Assembly: GCA_963717215.1 (NCBI GenBank)
Contig: CAVQVS010000013.1
Location: 62,001 to 126,000, forward strand
Source of the DNA: Roseiarcus sp963717215
GTDB taxonomy: Bacteria; Pseudomonadota; Alphaproteobacteria; Rhizobiales; Beijerinckiaceae
Direction: 5' to 3'
Length of the DNA stretch: 64,000 nt
Below, in pieces: positions 43,724-54,883 of this stretch; the stretch's first letter is position 1; every line of letters begins with the position of its first letter. A program made the position numbers and the translations under genes. The notes under the pieces were generated by a model that ran no database searches, was not told the DNA's origin, and was given only the letters and a program-made list of their open reading frames with translations.

Positions 43724-46700
43724 ATGAATAGAGCCATGGCGTGGAATATCGCGGGCGTGGACCGACGGACCCGCGACGCCGCCGTTGAGGCCGCCCGGCG
43801 CGCCGGTATGCGTCTCGACGACTGGCTCGACGAAGTGATCACCGACCACGCCGGTCTGGATCTGCGCAAGGGGCTGGAACACGACCGAGCCGAAGACGAT
43901 CGGCTCGATGCGGCCGCAGGACGTCTCGAACGGATCGCCCGACGAAACGAGCGCGCACAGGCGCAGAGCGCAGCCAGATCTTCGGATTCTTTCAGTTCGG
44001 CGATCGAGCACTTTGAAGTGAGGCTTGCGCGCGCCGAAGCGCAGGCGGCTCGCGCCTTTGAATCGGTCGCCGAAATTCTGGAGCGGGACGACGCGACGCG
44101 AGACGGCGATCGCCGCGCGCTCATCGACGCTGTGCGCCGGCTCGAAACGATCCGGACAAGCTTGACCGACGTCGCCCAGAATGGCGAAAGGCGTGGCGAT
44201 GGCCTCTCTTCTGCAGCGATCGATCCGAAGGCGCCCTTTGATCTCAAGGCCGCGGTGTCGCAAATCGCGATGCGGCGCCACGAGCTTGAGGAGCGCGCCG
44301 GCCGCGGCGAGACCCGCCCGCTGAACGCCGGTCGCGGGACCGACGCCCCACCCGCGGAAGAAGACACGGAAGCCGAGGCGTCGCTCTCGCAATCGCCGCT
44401 CGACGACGTTCGGGCGCTGGGGCTTCAGCTCGACGATATGCGCCGGGAGCGGGCCGATCCAAGCGCTTCGGTCGCCCTTGGGGCCATGCGCGCCGAAATG
44501 GAGGCCATGGGCCGCAGCCTGGCCGATCTCGCGCCGCGCAACGCGGTCGTGGCGCTCGAAGGCGCGATCCGCGATCTCGTGCAACGAGTCGACCTGTTGC
44601 GCCAAGGCGGCCACGGCGAATCGATGCTCGCTCCGCTCGAGGCGATGGCTGCAGAATTCCGAGCCGCCTTGAGAGCGCATGACCCTCAGCCGGCGGTCGC
44701 GGGGCTGGAGCGCGAGATCCGTGCGATCGGCGGCAAGATCGACAGCCTTGTCGCGGCGGCGATAGAGCCTGAAACGTTTGAAACCATTCGCCGGCAGACG
44801 GAAGAAGTGCGCAATCTCTTGGCTTCGGCGGCGCTGCGCACGCCTCCGCTCGAACAATTGGAGCGCCAGATCGGCGAGCTGGCTGACCGCGTCGAGCGGC
44901 TCGGCGCAAGTCCCGCGCCCCAATTCGAGTCCGCGGAGATGGCCGCGCTTCTCGCCGAGGCCTGTCGGCAGATCGAACACTCGACGCCGCCAGCGGCGCT
45001 CGTCTCGATCGAGCGCCGCCTGGAAGAGATCGCGGCTCGTCTCGATCAGGAAATTGCTCGCCCGAATGCGCCCGCAGCGATCGATTCCGGCCCGTTGGAG
45101 GATCTGGCGCGGCGGATCGATAGCGTCCGCCAGTCTCTCGAGAAGCCCGCGACGGTCGACACCGGGCCCATAGAGAGGCTGTTGCACGATTTCGACGCCA
45201 GGCTCGCCGCCACGGGCCGCACCGACGGCGACGCCCAAGCCCTCCAGTCAATTTTCGCCGAAATCGGCGGCAAGCTCGACCGCCTTGCTGACCCTGAGCT
45301 CGGCGTGCGGCAGGACGCGGCGGTCGCGCCACCGGTTGATCTCAATCCGATCGAAACCCTGTTGCGCTCGCTCGAGGCAAAGTTGGAGGCAAGCGCGGCT
45401 GCGCCCGTCGATCGCGAGGTCGTTGAGCAGGTTGCTGACGAGGTCGTCCGGCGACTTCAAAATGTGAGCGCCCGCCAGGTCGACCTGGAGACCGTCGCCC
45501 AGCAGATCGACACCATCTATGATCGCATCGATACGCTGGCGGCCACAAGCAACCGAGCCGACGATGTGCCGCCTGCCGTTCAGCAGCTTCTCGAAAAGCT
45601 GAGCGAGGCCGACCGGGTCAGCGGCTCTCTCGCCGCGGAGAATTCGGCCGCTATCAACGCCGCGCTTGGCGCACATCTGGCTGAGCTCAAATCCGAACAG
45701 GTGGGCGCTGACCAGCGCACGCAAGCGCGTCTCACGGATCTGCAAGGCATTCTGGAAATGCTCGGCGCTCGCCTCGCCAGCATCGAGAGCGAGCTCGCGG
45801 CCGACGACGTCGACGAGGTGCTGCGGCCGCCAGCAAGATCGGCGAACCCGGTCCCGCCTATAAGCTCAATCGCGCACGGCGCAGACGCCGGGCCTGAAGC
45901 CGCGCCACCAACGCTCGAGCCAAGCGAAGGCGGCGAGCGCGGGAGAACCCGCCTCGCAGCCGGCCGACGACGCCGAGGACTTCCTCATCGAGCCCGGTGC
46001 GGGCGCGCCGCAGCACGCCCGCGAAGCCCGTGATCTCGCGCAGGTGATTGGACCCAGGACCAATCCCGCCGTCAGCGTCCACATCGCTGCTGCGCGGCGC
46101 GCCGCGCAAGCTGCCCTGGCGGAGAGCAGCGCCGCACGCGACACCGGCGGCGTCGTGCAAAGCCTGGCCAATTCCGAAAGGGTGCGGTCCGCCGCGCGCG
46201 GCGTTCAATCAGCAAGGGCTTTCTACGCCAATCACAAACGCGCCGTGCTCCTCGGCGTCGCGATCGTGATCGCGACGACGCTGGCGGTCAGAATGGTCGG
46301 CATCCGGGCGCCCTTGTTCCAACGCTCCGAAGTGGGTGGACAAGCGGTCAATACGGCCAGGGTGGACACGCTGAAGGGAAAGTCATCGGATGTCGCCGGC
46401 GCGGTCAGATCTGGCGGCGGGGCGATCGATGTCGCGCCGACGGCGTCGATCGCCGTACCGCCGGCAAAGCCCGATGGGATCGATCTTGCGCCCCATGGCG
46501 GGTCTTCGGCGGGCGAGCTCATGTCCGCGATCCCGCCCGGGATTGCTGCATCGCTGCGCGACGCGGTCGCCGGTGGCCAGCCCAACGCGCAATATGAACT
46601 CGCGATGCGCCTGTTCGAAGGTCGGGGTCTGCCAAAGGATCAGCCCGCGGCGGCCCGGTGGTTCGAACGCGCCGCTTCGCTCGGCCTTGCGCCGGCGCAG

Positions 46701-47234
46701 TACCGGCTCGGTTCGATGTACGAGAAGGGAATTGGCGTGCCTCGGGATCCGACAGCCGCCAAGCGCTGGTACCTGAAGGCGGCCGAGGCCGGCAATGCGA
46801 GAGCCGCGCACAATCTCGCGGTCATGAGCGCCGAGGCCGGCCAGGGCGCCCCGGACTATCCCGAAGCCGCGAAATGGTTCCGAAGGGCGGCCGAACTCGG
46901 CGTCCGCGACAGCCAGTACAATCTCGCGATCCTTTACGCGCGCGGACTTGGCGTGGAAAAGGACCTCGGGCAGGCGTGGCTGTGGCTGTCGCTTGCCGCC
47001 CAGCAGGGCGATCTGGACGCCGCCACGAAGCGCGACGAGATTGCCCGCGAGATCGATCCTGTCGCCCTCGCTACCGCATTGGCGAAGTTCATCATCTTCA
47101 AGGCCGCGAAGCCTGATCCTGGGGCAAACGAGGTCGCGGCGCCGCCGGGCGGATGGGACGCCAGGACCGGCCCGTCCTCGCTCGGCCAATCGCCGTCGCC
47201 GGCCGACGCCGCTCACCCGCAAGCGCCTCTCTGA
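43724..47234 (+). CDS. podJ: PodJ-like polar localisation protein with SEL1 repeats (apparent frameshift)
   Basis: Large scaffold of about 1,170 residues. The start (AMAWNIAGVDRRTRDAAVEA) is the typical Rhizobiales PodJ N-terminus. A long coiled-coil and acidic part runs to about 45930, followed by one membrane helix (46243-46308, AVLLGVAIVIATTLAVRMVG) and four or five SEL1-type repeats (for example YELAMRLFEGRGLPKDQPAA) in the periplasmic part. An extra base near 45935 separates the two halves; the corrected junction reads AGEPASQPADDAEDFLIEPG. PodJ organises one pole and recruits pilus or stalk factors, so it fits with the tad locus. The start could also be 43646. Confidence 0.8.
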
Positions 47235-47297
47235 CCGGAGCGGCGGGGGCCGCGGCGCTTGACTTGCGCGGCTCCCGGCTTCCCGTCATGACGACTT

Positions 47298-49208
47298 ATG
47301 CGTGGCCGCGAGCTTGAACTGGATTCTCCGCTCGCTCACCCCGGACTTCCGCGACTTCGCCTGCGGCTTCTGGGCCTCACCGATCTGCACGCGAATCTCT
47401 ACCCTTACGACTATTATCGGGATTGCCCGGACGATTCGCTCGGTCTTGCGCGCGCGGCGTCTTTGGTCGCAGAGGCGCGCAGGCAGGCGCCCAACTCTCT
47501 GTTGTTCGACGACGGAGACATCCTTCAGGGCACGCCGCTCGGCGATTTAGCGGCTGAAGCGATCATTGCCGACCCCACAATTGCCCACCCTGTCATCGCC
47601 GCGATGAACACACTCGACTACGCGGTCGCAACTCTCGGGAACCACGATTTCAACTACGGCCTCGAGGCGCTCAAGCGCGCTTACGCACAAGCGCGCTTTC
47701 CGGTCGTCTGTTGCAACGTGCGCAAGAGCGACGGCTCACCTTGGTTTCCGCCTTCGATCGTGATCGAAAGCGGGTTTGTCGACGAGTTCGGGACTGCACA
47801 CGAGCTTAAGGTGGGCGTGATCGGCGTCGCGCCGCCGCAAATCGCCAAGTGGGACGAAACCCATGTCCGCGGGCGCTTGATTACGGTCGACATCGTGGAG
47901 GCCGTCCGCGCGGAGCTCGGCGAGCTTCGGGCCCGCGTCGATCTCGTCGTCGTGCTGTGTCACACGGGCATTTCGCGGCTCGCCTCAACGCGAGGCGAGG
48001 AGAATGCGGGCCAGGATCTCGCCAGGCTCGATGGCGTCGACGCCCTGTTCCTGGGCCATCAGCATCTGCTGTTTCCCGGCGAGGATTTTGCCGGTTTGCC
48101 GGGCGTAGACGCAGAGCGCGGGACCATCCACGGCAAGCCTGCCGTCATGGCGGGTTTCTGGGGCAGCCATCTCGGAATCATCGATCTTTGGCTCGAGAAG
48201 GACACAGGCTGGCGGGTCGTGGACGCTCATGTTGAGGTCCGGCCAATCGCGCGACGCGACGCGGACGGCCGCGCGATCGCGGTGGTCGAGTCGGACGCGT
48301 CCGTGCTGGAAGCAGCCAGGTCCGCGCACGAAGCCACGCTGCGCCACATCCGCACGCCCATCGGCAGACTTGCGACGCGGTTGCACACTTATTTCGCGCT
48401 GATCGGCGACAGCTACACGGGCAACCTCATCAACGAAGCTCAGCGCGCTTATGCGACGCCTATCGCGGCGGCGGAGCGTCGACCTATCGTCGCTGCCGAT
48501 GCTATCAGCCGCGTCGCCGTTCAAATGCGGCGGTCGCAGCGGACCCTATTCCTATACCGACATCGCCGCTGGACCGCTCGCGATCAAGGACGTGGCGGAT
48601 ATCTACCCGTACCCCAACACTCTGAGAGTGGTTAAGGTCGATGGCGCGACGCTGAGGGAATGGCTCGAACGCTCGGCGTCCATCTTCCGCTGCATCGATC
48701 CGAACCTGCGCGATGAGCAGCCTCTTCTTGGTCCCGCCTTCGCCTGCTTACAATTTCGACGTGATCGATGGCGTCGAGTACGCAATCGACGTCACCCAGC
48801 CCGCGCGCTACGACGAATCGGGCGCGCTGATTGCGCCAGACGCGCGCCGCATTCGCGACCTGACGTTCAACGGCGCGCCGGTCGATCCGAACCAGTCGTT
48901 TCTCGTCGTCACAAACAACTATCGCGCCAGCGGCGGCGGCGGCTTCCCCGGCTGCGACGGAACGAGCGTCGTGATCGAGGCCCCGGACGCAAATCGCGAC
49001 GTGCTGCTCAAATATGTCGAAAGCAAAACCGAAATCGCGCCGAAGCCGAGCGGCGCCTGGCGCTTCGCCCCGTGGCCAGCGCGCCGTGGTCGCGACCTGC
49101 CTGACATCGCCCACGGCCTCGGACCTCCCCGCGCCGCCGGGCCTGAAACTGACCCCGATGGGCCTCGCGCCGGGCGGTTTCTTGAAGTTGCGGGTCGAGA
49201 GGGTGTGA
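47298..49208 (+). CDS. cpdB: 2',3'-cyclic-nucleotide 2'-phosphodiesterase / 5'-nucleotidase family (three apparent frameshifts)
   Basis: Bifunctional CpdB-type enzyme of about 635 residues when joined. Metal-binding motifs of the calcineurin-like domain are LGLTDLHANLYPYDYY, LFDDGDILQGTPLGD, ATLGNHDFNYGLEALKRAY and FLGHQHLLFPGEDF. The C-terminal 5'-nucleotidase domain contains MLSAASPFKCGGRSGP, YNFDVIDGVEYAIDVTQP and NNYRASGGGGFPG, split over three frames by extra bases at about 48490, 48728 and 49083. No signal peptide is seen at the first ATG, which is odd for a periplasmic enzyme; the true start may lie upstream. Confidence 0.8.
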
Positions 49209-49340
49209 GGGGCACGTTGTCTTCCCGTCGACTCCCAAGGTCGACCACCTTCCGGGTTCTGAGCTAAAAGTTATCGTTATGCGTATGTGCTTATATCTGC
49301 GCGGCGCGCGCCTACGCCGCTGGCACAAAAGGTTAAGCCG

Positions 49341-50027
49341 ATGTCCCTGGGCGGAAAATTTCTTGTTGTGTGCGCGGTCATAGTCGGCGGCCTTTACGCC
49401 GCTTACCTCGTTATCCTTCCGACGGCCTATCTCCGCTACCGCCTCACCGTTGACGTGGATGTTGACGGGGCAACGCACACCGGTTCCGGGGTGGTGGAGA
49501 TCGCCTACCAACCGCTGCCGGATTGGCTTGTAAACATAGGTGGAGGATCGCATTTTGGCGGCGACATGCGCGGCTGTGCGATCACAGTCGATCTCGGCGA
49601 GCGTGGGTTGTTATTTGTCGTCAACTCCAGACCCTTGTTGGTGGACCCAAAAACCGACCTGCCCGCCTTTCCCAAACTTGCGAGCCTAAACATGCTTCCC
49701 TTTATCGCATACGGACTCTCGCAGTCCTACGACCCCTCGTCGGGGTTAGCTGCCGTGCGTGAACTGCAAACGAAGAAGGGCTCCGTAGATGTTCCACCGG
49801 ACGGGCTGCCGATGGTCGTGCGCTTCCGGAACATCAACGACGGCAACACGATTGAGGAACTCGATCCACGTGATCTGGCTTCCGCCTATGGTCCCGGCGT
49901 GCGATTGGCCCGCGCCAAATTCGAGTTCACAACCGACCCAGTCAGCTCGATGCCCAAAACCTGGCCGAAATGGCTAGCGAGCTTTCGTTCTCCCCAATAT
50001 TCGGAAATCCCCGGTTGCCAGACCTAA
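49341..50027 (+). CDS. Hypothetical membrane-anchored protein
   Basis: Protein of 228 residues with one N-terminal helix (FLVVCAVIVGGLYAAYLVIL) and a soluble part likely outside the membrane. DVDVDGATHTGSGVVEIAYQ is the most structured-looking stretch. I recognise no domain. ATG 49341 has AAGG upstream and fits the membrane helix; the frame opens earlier without a signal. Codon use is less GC-biased than in the neighbours, and the gene sits next to the IS, so recent acquisition is possible. Confidence 0.6.
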   Translation: MSLGGKFLVVCAVIVGGLYAAYLVILPTAYLRYRLTVDVDVDGATHTGSGVVEIAYQPLPDWLVNIGGGSHFGGDMRGCAITVDLGERGLLFVVNSRPLLVDPKTDLPAFPKLASLNMLPFIAYGLSQSYDPSSGLAAVRELQTKKGSVDVPPDGLPMVVRFRNINDGNTIEELDPRDLASAYGPGVRLARAKFEFTTDPVSSMPKTWPKWLASFRSPQYSEIPGCQT

Positions 50028-50109
50028 CGCCATAAGAGCCGACGAAGCGCCCGTCTGGGCTAGACAAAGAATCGGCAACTTCTGTCGACGGCAATTTCCG
50101 TTACCAGCA

Positions 50110-51277
50110 GAGAGCTTTGCAGAACGAGCGATTTCGCTTTGAGGGGGCCGGGTTTGGCTGAGTCCGCGGGGGTAGGGGCGATTTTTGTGGTCTCTTGAGG
50201 TGGTTGTCGGGCCCGCCTTGAACGGGCGGAAGGGGCTTGAGCCCCTGCGCCTAGGCCGCTCGCATCAGCACGAGCGCCCGCTTCATGTTCATTGCCGCCG
50301 CGACGAGTTGCAGATGGCAGGCGTTGCGCGCGAGCCCGAAGTAGCGGACGCGGCTCATTCCGTACCAGCGCTTCATGGTGGCGAAGGCGCGCTCGACAGC
50401 TGAGCGGATGCTGGTCGCCCATGCGTTGTGGAGCTTTTGCCAGGGCTCGAGCGGATAGCGGGCGTGCTTAACCTTCCAGGCGATCCCATCGACCAGGCCG
50501 CGCCGTTCGAGCGTCTCGCGCAAAGCCTGGCTGTCATAGGCCCGGTCGGCGAAATAGCCCTGCTCGTCGCCCTGGATCAGTGCTTCGCCCAGGCGGGAGT
50601 CGTGCACATTGGCCGAAGTCATCTCAGCCTGACGCACCAAGCCGCTCTCCTCGTCCACCGCCAGATGCGCCTTGTAGCCAAAATAGGTCTTGTCGCGCTT
50701 GCGCGTGAAACGCGCCGCGGGATCGCGCGGATTGACGCCGCCGCCCTCGTAAGGCCGCCTGACTGCGCCAGCGATGATGGTCGCATCGACCAGCGTGCCT
50801 TTTTTGACGATAAGGCCGAGCGCGTCGAGCTGGCGGTTGACCTCCGCCAAGAGCTTCATCGACAGGCCAAGCTTGTCGATCGTCTGGCGGAACCGCCAGA
50901 TCGAGGCGTGGTCCGGCGTCTCCACCTCCAGCGGCAGCCCGCAAAAACGGCGGAACGACAGCCTGTCGCGCACCGCCTCCTCGGCGGCGGGATCAGAGAG
51001 CGCGTGCCATTGCTGCAGCAGCAGAATCTTGAACATCGTCAAAGGCGGATAGCCTGGCGCGCCGGTCGCTGAGCCATGGATAGACGAAAGCAGAGCCTCG
51101 AACGAAGGACCAGTCGAACGCCTTCTCGATCCGGTCCAGAAAGCCTCCAACCTTCCCATAACCGCTCACCATCGCGTCAACGAACGAAGGCTGCGACAGG
51201 TCACGGCGCGTCATCGGCAAATCATCCTCCTTGGCCCAACCCAGAGAATCAAATCCGCCAACTTCTGCAAAGCTCTC
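50110..51277. mobile_element. IS5-family insertion sequence
   Basis: Element of 1,168 bp bounded by perfect 15-bp terminal inverted repeats, GAGAGCTTTGCAGAA (50110-50124) and TTCTGCAAAGCTCTC (51263-51277). It encodes one DDE transposase on the minus strand. The 4-base flanks do not match, so no target duplication can be shown. Its right end touches a dispersed repeat copy. Confidence 0.85.
50251..51214 (-). CDS. IS5-family DDE transposase (apparent frameshift)
   Basis: Transposase of about 320 residues. The N-terminal DUF772 part starts at ATG 51214 (TRRDLSQPSFVDAMVSGYGK). After one extra T near 51113, it continues FEALLSSIHGSATGAPGYPP into MFKILLLQQWHALSDPAAEE. The DDE residues are in TLVDATIIAG, FADRAYDSQALRE and IRSAVERAFATMKR. 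In the uncorrected frame the product would lack the first 34 residues; if the shift is real the element is inactive. Confidence 0.85.
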
Positions 51278-51546
51278 CGGCAATTGATTGCAGAAAAGCG
51301 GAAAGTGAGCTAGGCTTGCTCGATGAGCCATACTGCATTTCCGCATCGTAAGACCGCCGGCTCCTGTCCCAGCGGGCTGCCGAGCGCAAGAGGGGGCAGG
51401 AAATTTTTTTCGCAGAAAATCCCGCGTAACCCATTGAAAAGTCTCGATTCGGACGAGAGAATCCAAGGAAATCCAAGGAAATCAAAGCCTTGTTTGCGGG
51501 CCGTCGGAGGGCAAAACCGCGACGGTCCAAGAAAATCCAAATCGAT
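51278..51546 (-). repeat. Dispersed repeat of about 270 bp, copy A
   Basis: Reads on the minus strand. A block of tandem TTGGATTTCC units at about 51456-51490 is followed by TTGGATTCTCTCGTCC, a TCAATGGGTTAC core (51425-51436), a poly-A run, and the end TCTGCAATCAATTGC. It matches copy B at 58020-58290 along its whole length, including a 39-base identical core. It ends directly against the IS right terminal repeat. The translated frames share LDFLGFPWILSSES, but there is no start codon or ribosome site. Confidence 0.8.
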
Positions 51547-51651
51547 CGAGCACCGGGGCGCCCGCGCCAAATCACGTCCCGATTCCGTCCGACTGCTTTG
51601 CGCTCCGGCCCGACGACGGGCCGATCCTCCTTTGAGGCGGGCGGGGAGCCG

Positions 51652-52077
51652 TTAGATCTCGCCTTCAGCCTGCCCGGCGGTGACGGGTCGAGGCCTGCCG
51701 TCCTCGTCTATGGCGACAAAAGTGAAGGTGGCGTCGGTTACTTTTTCGCGGTCATGCGTCAGCCGCCGGCGCGCCCACGCTTCGACATGGACTTTCATCG
51801 AGGTCCGACCGACCCCGTCAATGGCCGTGTAGACGCAGAGCACGTCGCCGACCTTGACTGGCCTGATAAAGGTCATCGCATCGATGGCGATCGTGACGAC
51901 GCGCCCGTTCGCGTATTCGGCGGAGGCGATGCCGCCCGCCACATCCATTTGGCTCAGGACCCAGCCCCCGAAAATATCGCCGTTGGCGTTGGTGTCGGCC
52001 GGCATGGCGGCGACCCGAACGGTCAGCTCGCCCCGCGGCTCGACGGGAACCGGCAGAGCTTTGTCCGCCGCCGTCAC
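51652..52077 (-). CDS. Acyl-CoA thioesterase, YciA-like hotdog family
   Basis: Cytoplasmic hotdog-fold thioesterase of 141 residues that hydrolyses acyl-CoA. The catalytic and CoA-binding motif MPADTNANGDIFGGWVLSQM with the conserved Asn and Asp, and AIDAMTFIRPVKVGDVLCVY, are present. The start overlaps the stop of the upstream hydrolase gene by 4 bases (ATGA). It is the last gene of a three-gene run with the DUF937 and DUF900 genes. Confidence 0.92.
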   Translation of the reverse strand: MTAADKALPVPVEPRGELTVRVAAMPADTNANGDIFGGWVLSQMDVAGGIASAEYANGRVVTIAIDAMTFIRPVKVGDVLCVYTAIDGVGRTSMKVHVEAWARRRLTHDREKVTDATFTFVAIDEDGRPRPVTAGQAEGEI

Positions 52078-53346
52078 TGGTTCAACGACGAGGCTTGCGC
52101 CGCTGTGTCGACCGATCTCTCGCGTTTCGTCGGATCGAACACCTCGCTTGGCGCGGCGACGGCGCTCGTGGCGACGCCGGCCGCGACATTGATCGCACCA
52201 CCCGTAAACGTGCCGAGCAATTCGATCAGGCCGCCCTTGGCGTCGCTGAGCGATTGACCCTCCGCCAAGCGTTGGCCGATCGCGCCAACGACCTCTCCGC
52301 TGGCGAATTTGCCATGGTTGGTGAAGTCGCTCGAGGCCATGCCGGTCAGGTCGACGACCTGGACCCGGCCTTGCTCAAGGATCGAACGATAAGGTTCCTT
52401 GCTGGGATCGAGCGCGCCGAGGCGCGTCGAATCGCGAGCGAGAAAGCTGGACAGGCCAAGCGCCCGGTCGTCTCGGGAAATGAACAAAGTGAACTGAGCC
52501 GGCCGCGGCCCGGCGTCGATTTCGGCGATCTGGCGGCGGAAGACGTCGACGTCGATGTCCGGGGAAGCCAGCATCACATCCCGGATCTTGGGCGAAAGCC
52601 CGTGATCGCGGATCGACATTTGCCTCAGCGATTCGACCGCGAGGTAATTGCCCATGGAATGGGCGAGGATGGAGATCGAGTCGACGTTCTGATCCTTGAC
52701 CAGCGCCTGCAGCACCACCTCCAGCGCGTCGCGGGAATACATGGCGCTGTCGCGGTCATAGACATAGTCGGTCACATTGCCGCCGGAGGGCCAGGTGAAC
52801 AGGACCGGGGCGACCTCGACGCGCGCATCGTGCACAATCTGCGCGAAACGATAGACGGCTTCCTCGAAACGAGTGTTGAAGCCATGGACGAAGATCAGGA
52901 CCCTGCGGCCCGGAATGCGCCTGATGCGCGCATCAAAATTAGCCTTCGCCTGAGCGAGGTCCATACGATCGGCGCGTAGGATCGCGAAGTCACGCTCCGG
53001 ATTGGCGGGCAGCGAGGATGGGAGCGAGACATCCCCAGGCTGACGGGCGCCGGCAGGCGGGATCGACACGACGATATCGGCGAAATCGAGCCCTCGTCCC
53101 CTCGATCCGCCGAACATGACGCCCGGAGGCTCGAGCCACGGGCGCGCGCGTCGTGGCCACAAGGAGATCAACCCGGCTCGCGTCTGGCGCGCTGGGTCCA
53201 ACGACGAGGGTGCCATAAGGGCGGCTTGAGCAACCTACGGCCATCGCCGACAAGGCGATGACACAGAGTAAGCTGGCTCGAGATCGCGCCGCTGTTCCTG
53301 TCAGCGGCGCGCGTAACCAACTCCAGAACCGGCCCCCAAGCCGCAC
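52074..53346 (-). CDS. Lipoprotein alpha/beta hydrolase, DUF900 (apparent frameshift)
   Basis: Envelope-anchored serine hydrolase-like protein, about 420 residues when joined. The start at 53346 gives a signal with lipobox ALSAMAVGC, followed by RVDLLVATTRA. After one extra base near 53155 the frame continues PPGVMFGGSRGRGLDFAD. The nucleophile is in ILAHSMGNYLAVES, with VLIFVHGFNTRFEEAVYRFAQ as the oxyanion region. DUF900 proteins are of unknown substrate. It starts 10 bases after the DUF937 stop. Confidence 0.82.
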
Positions 53347-53356
53347 GATGCGCTGT

Positions 53357-54260
53357 TTAGTCGAGTTGCGCGAAGGCTGGGGCGGGCGCTGCGTCCAGCG
53401 CGTATTCGATCGGGGCCGACAGGAGGCCGGTCTTCGCCGGTTCGGCCGGCTTTTCGCGTTGGGTCATGAACCACCAGATCGCCAGCAGCACGACAATGAC
53501 GATCAGGATGATCGCCCACATCGGGAAGCCGCTCGAGGTTGGCGCAGCAACAGGAGCTGTAACCCTCGCCGCGGTGGCCTGGGCGCTCCGGGCAGCGGAT
53601 TCCGCGCTCCGTGCCGCGGAGCTGGCGGCGGAACTCGCTGTCGAACTCGCCGCGGTCGCGGCGCTCGAAACTGTCGACGCCGCGGTTTGGGTGCGCGCCG
53701 GCGGCAAGGCCGCCAAGACCTGCGAGCAGCCCGGAAGCCCCGAGCATCTTCGAGAGCTCAGGCGGCATTGCAGCGGAGATTGCGCTTTTCTGGCTATTCA
53801 GCATCGAAAGAATCGCTGACGGATCCGACCAGTTTGAAGGGTCCTGCTGACCGATGGTTCCGACCGTCGCATGCGTGATTGTGCCGAGCAGCGCCTGAGC
53901 CGCCGGCTGCGGAGCGCCGGAAAACTGGCTCAGCGCACCCGTCAGGCTCGAAAGGGCGCCGCCACCGAGGAGGCCACTCAGGAGCGTGGCGCCTTCGTTG
54001 AGGAATCGAGTGTTGCCGCCCGTGATCGCGCCGGTGAGCTTCGTCAGAATATCCGGGTCCGAGTTCGAGACGGCGTCGGAGACCTTCTGAGCGCCTCCTG
54101 GCGCAGCGGCCGCCGTTGCGAGCGAAGCGAGGATGGCGGGGATCGCTGCAGCGGCAAGTTTCTGCGCGACTGCCTCGTTGATGCCGAGCGCCCGCGCCAG
54201 GCCGCCGACCGTTTGCGGCGTAAGGAACTGGGACACGAGACTAACCAGATTGATCGCCAT
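53357..54260 (-). CDS. DUF937 protein with C-terminal membrane helix (apparent frameshift)
   Basis: About 300 residues when joined. The DUF937 part (residues 1-130) begins AINLVSLVSQFLTPQTVGGL and contains LARALGINEAVAQKL. After an extra G near 53696 the sequence continues as an Ala/Ser-rich stretch (ASSTASSAASSAARSAESAA) and a membrane helix GFPMWAIILIVIVVLLAIWW. The function of DUF937/YidB-like proteins is not established. ATG 54260 is used since homology begins there. Confidence 0.78.
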
Positions 54261-54412
54261 TGCAGCTTCCCCTCGCACCAAAAAGGTAAACGACCGGGAG
54301 CTTTTAACAGACTTTCACGCGCTTGGCGCGCCCTGGGCCATCGAAAAATGAGTTGCAGGCGGGTGCCGCCGGCCGTCAGCTAAGAGGAATCCGGGCTTCG
54401 GCGGAAGGGACA

Positions 54413-54874
54413 TCACGAGTCCTCTGGGCGTCGGGCGATCAGGACAGCGCTGGAAAAGACAAGAACCTCCTTGCCCCGTTGATTGATCCCGCGAAATCTG
54501 TTGGTGACGAGACCCCATCGTGGCTTGGAGGTCTCGCGTTTCGACACCGTTTCCACCGAATAGGAGACGATGTCGCCCTCGTGCACCGGGTGCAGCCAGC
54601 GCATGTCTTTGAATCCCGGCGAGACGCCAAGCTGCGGAAGGGTCTCGCCGCGCTCGGCCATCGTGGCGCGCAAGGCGCTGCGCGTTTCCACGAGTCGGCG
54701 CATGCCTGCGGCGGCCACATGCATCCCCGTGGCGCCGAGCCGCGCATGGCCGTCGGCAGCCTGGGCGACGATGCGCGGATCAAACCTTTTCCCGTAGGCG
54801 AGAATCGCCTCCCGAGTGAACTCGGTCTGGCCAAGGTCGGTCGACTGACCGATGCGGATGTCCTCGTAGAACAT
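54413..54874 (-). CDS. MaoC-family dehydratase (first of a pair)
   Basis: Hotdog-fold (R)-specific enoyl-CoA hydratase-like protein of 153 residues. It starts FYEDIRIGQSTDLGQTEF, typical of the family. The catalytic Asp/His pair is less clear than in the neighbour: the usual DxNPxH is replaced by FDPRIVAQA here. WLHPVHEGDIVSYSVETV is conserved. It lies 9 bases downstream of the second MaoC gene; such pairs may act as heterodimers. Confidence 0.85.
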   Translation of the reverse strand: MFYEDIRIGQSTDLGQTEFTREAILAYGKRFDPRIVAQAADGHARLGATGMHVAAAGMRRLVETRSALRATMAERGETLPQLGVSPGFKDMRWLHPVHEGDIVSYSVETVSKRETSKPRWGLVTNRFRGINQRGKEVLVFSSAVLIARRPEDS

Positions 54875-54883
54875 GAAACCCGG

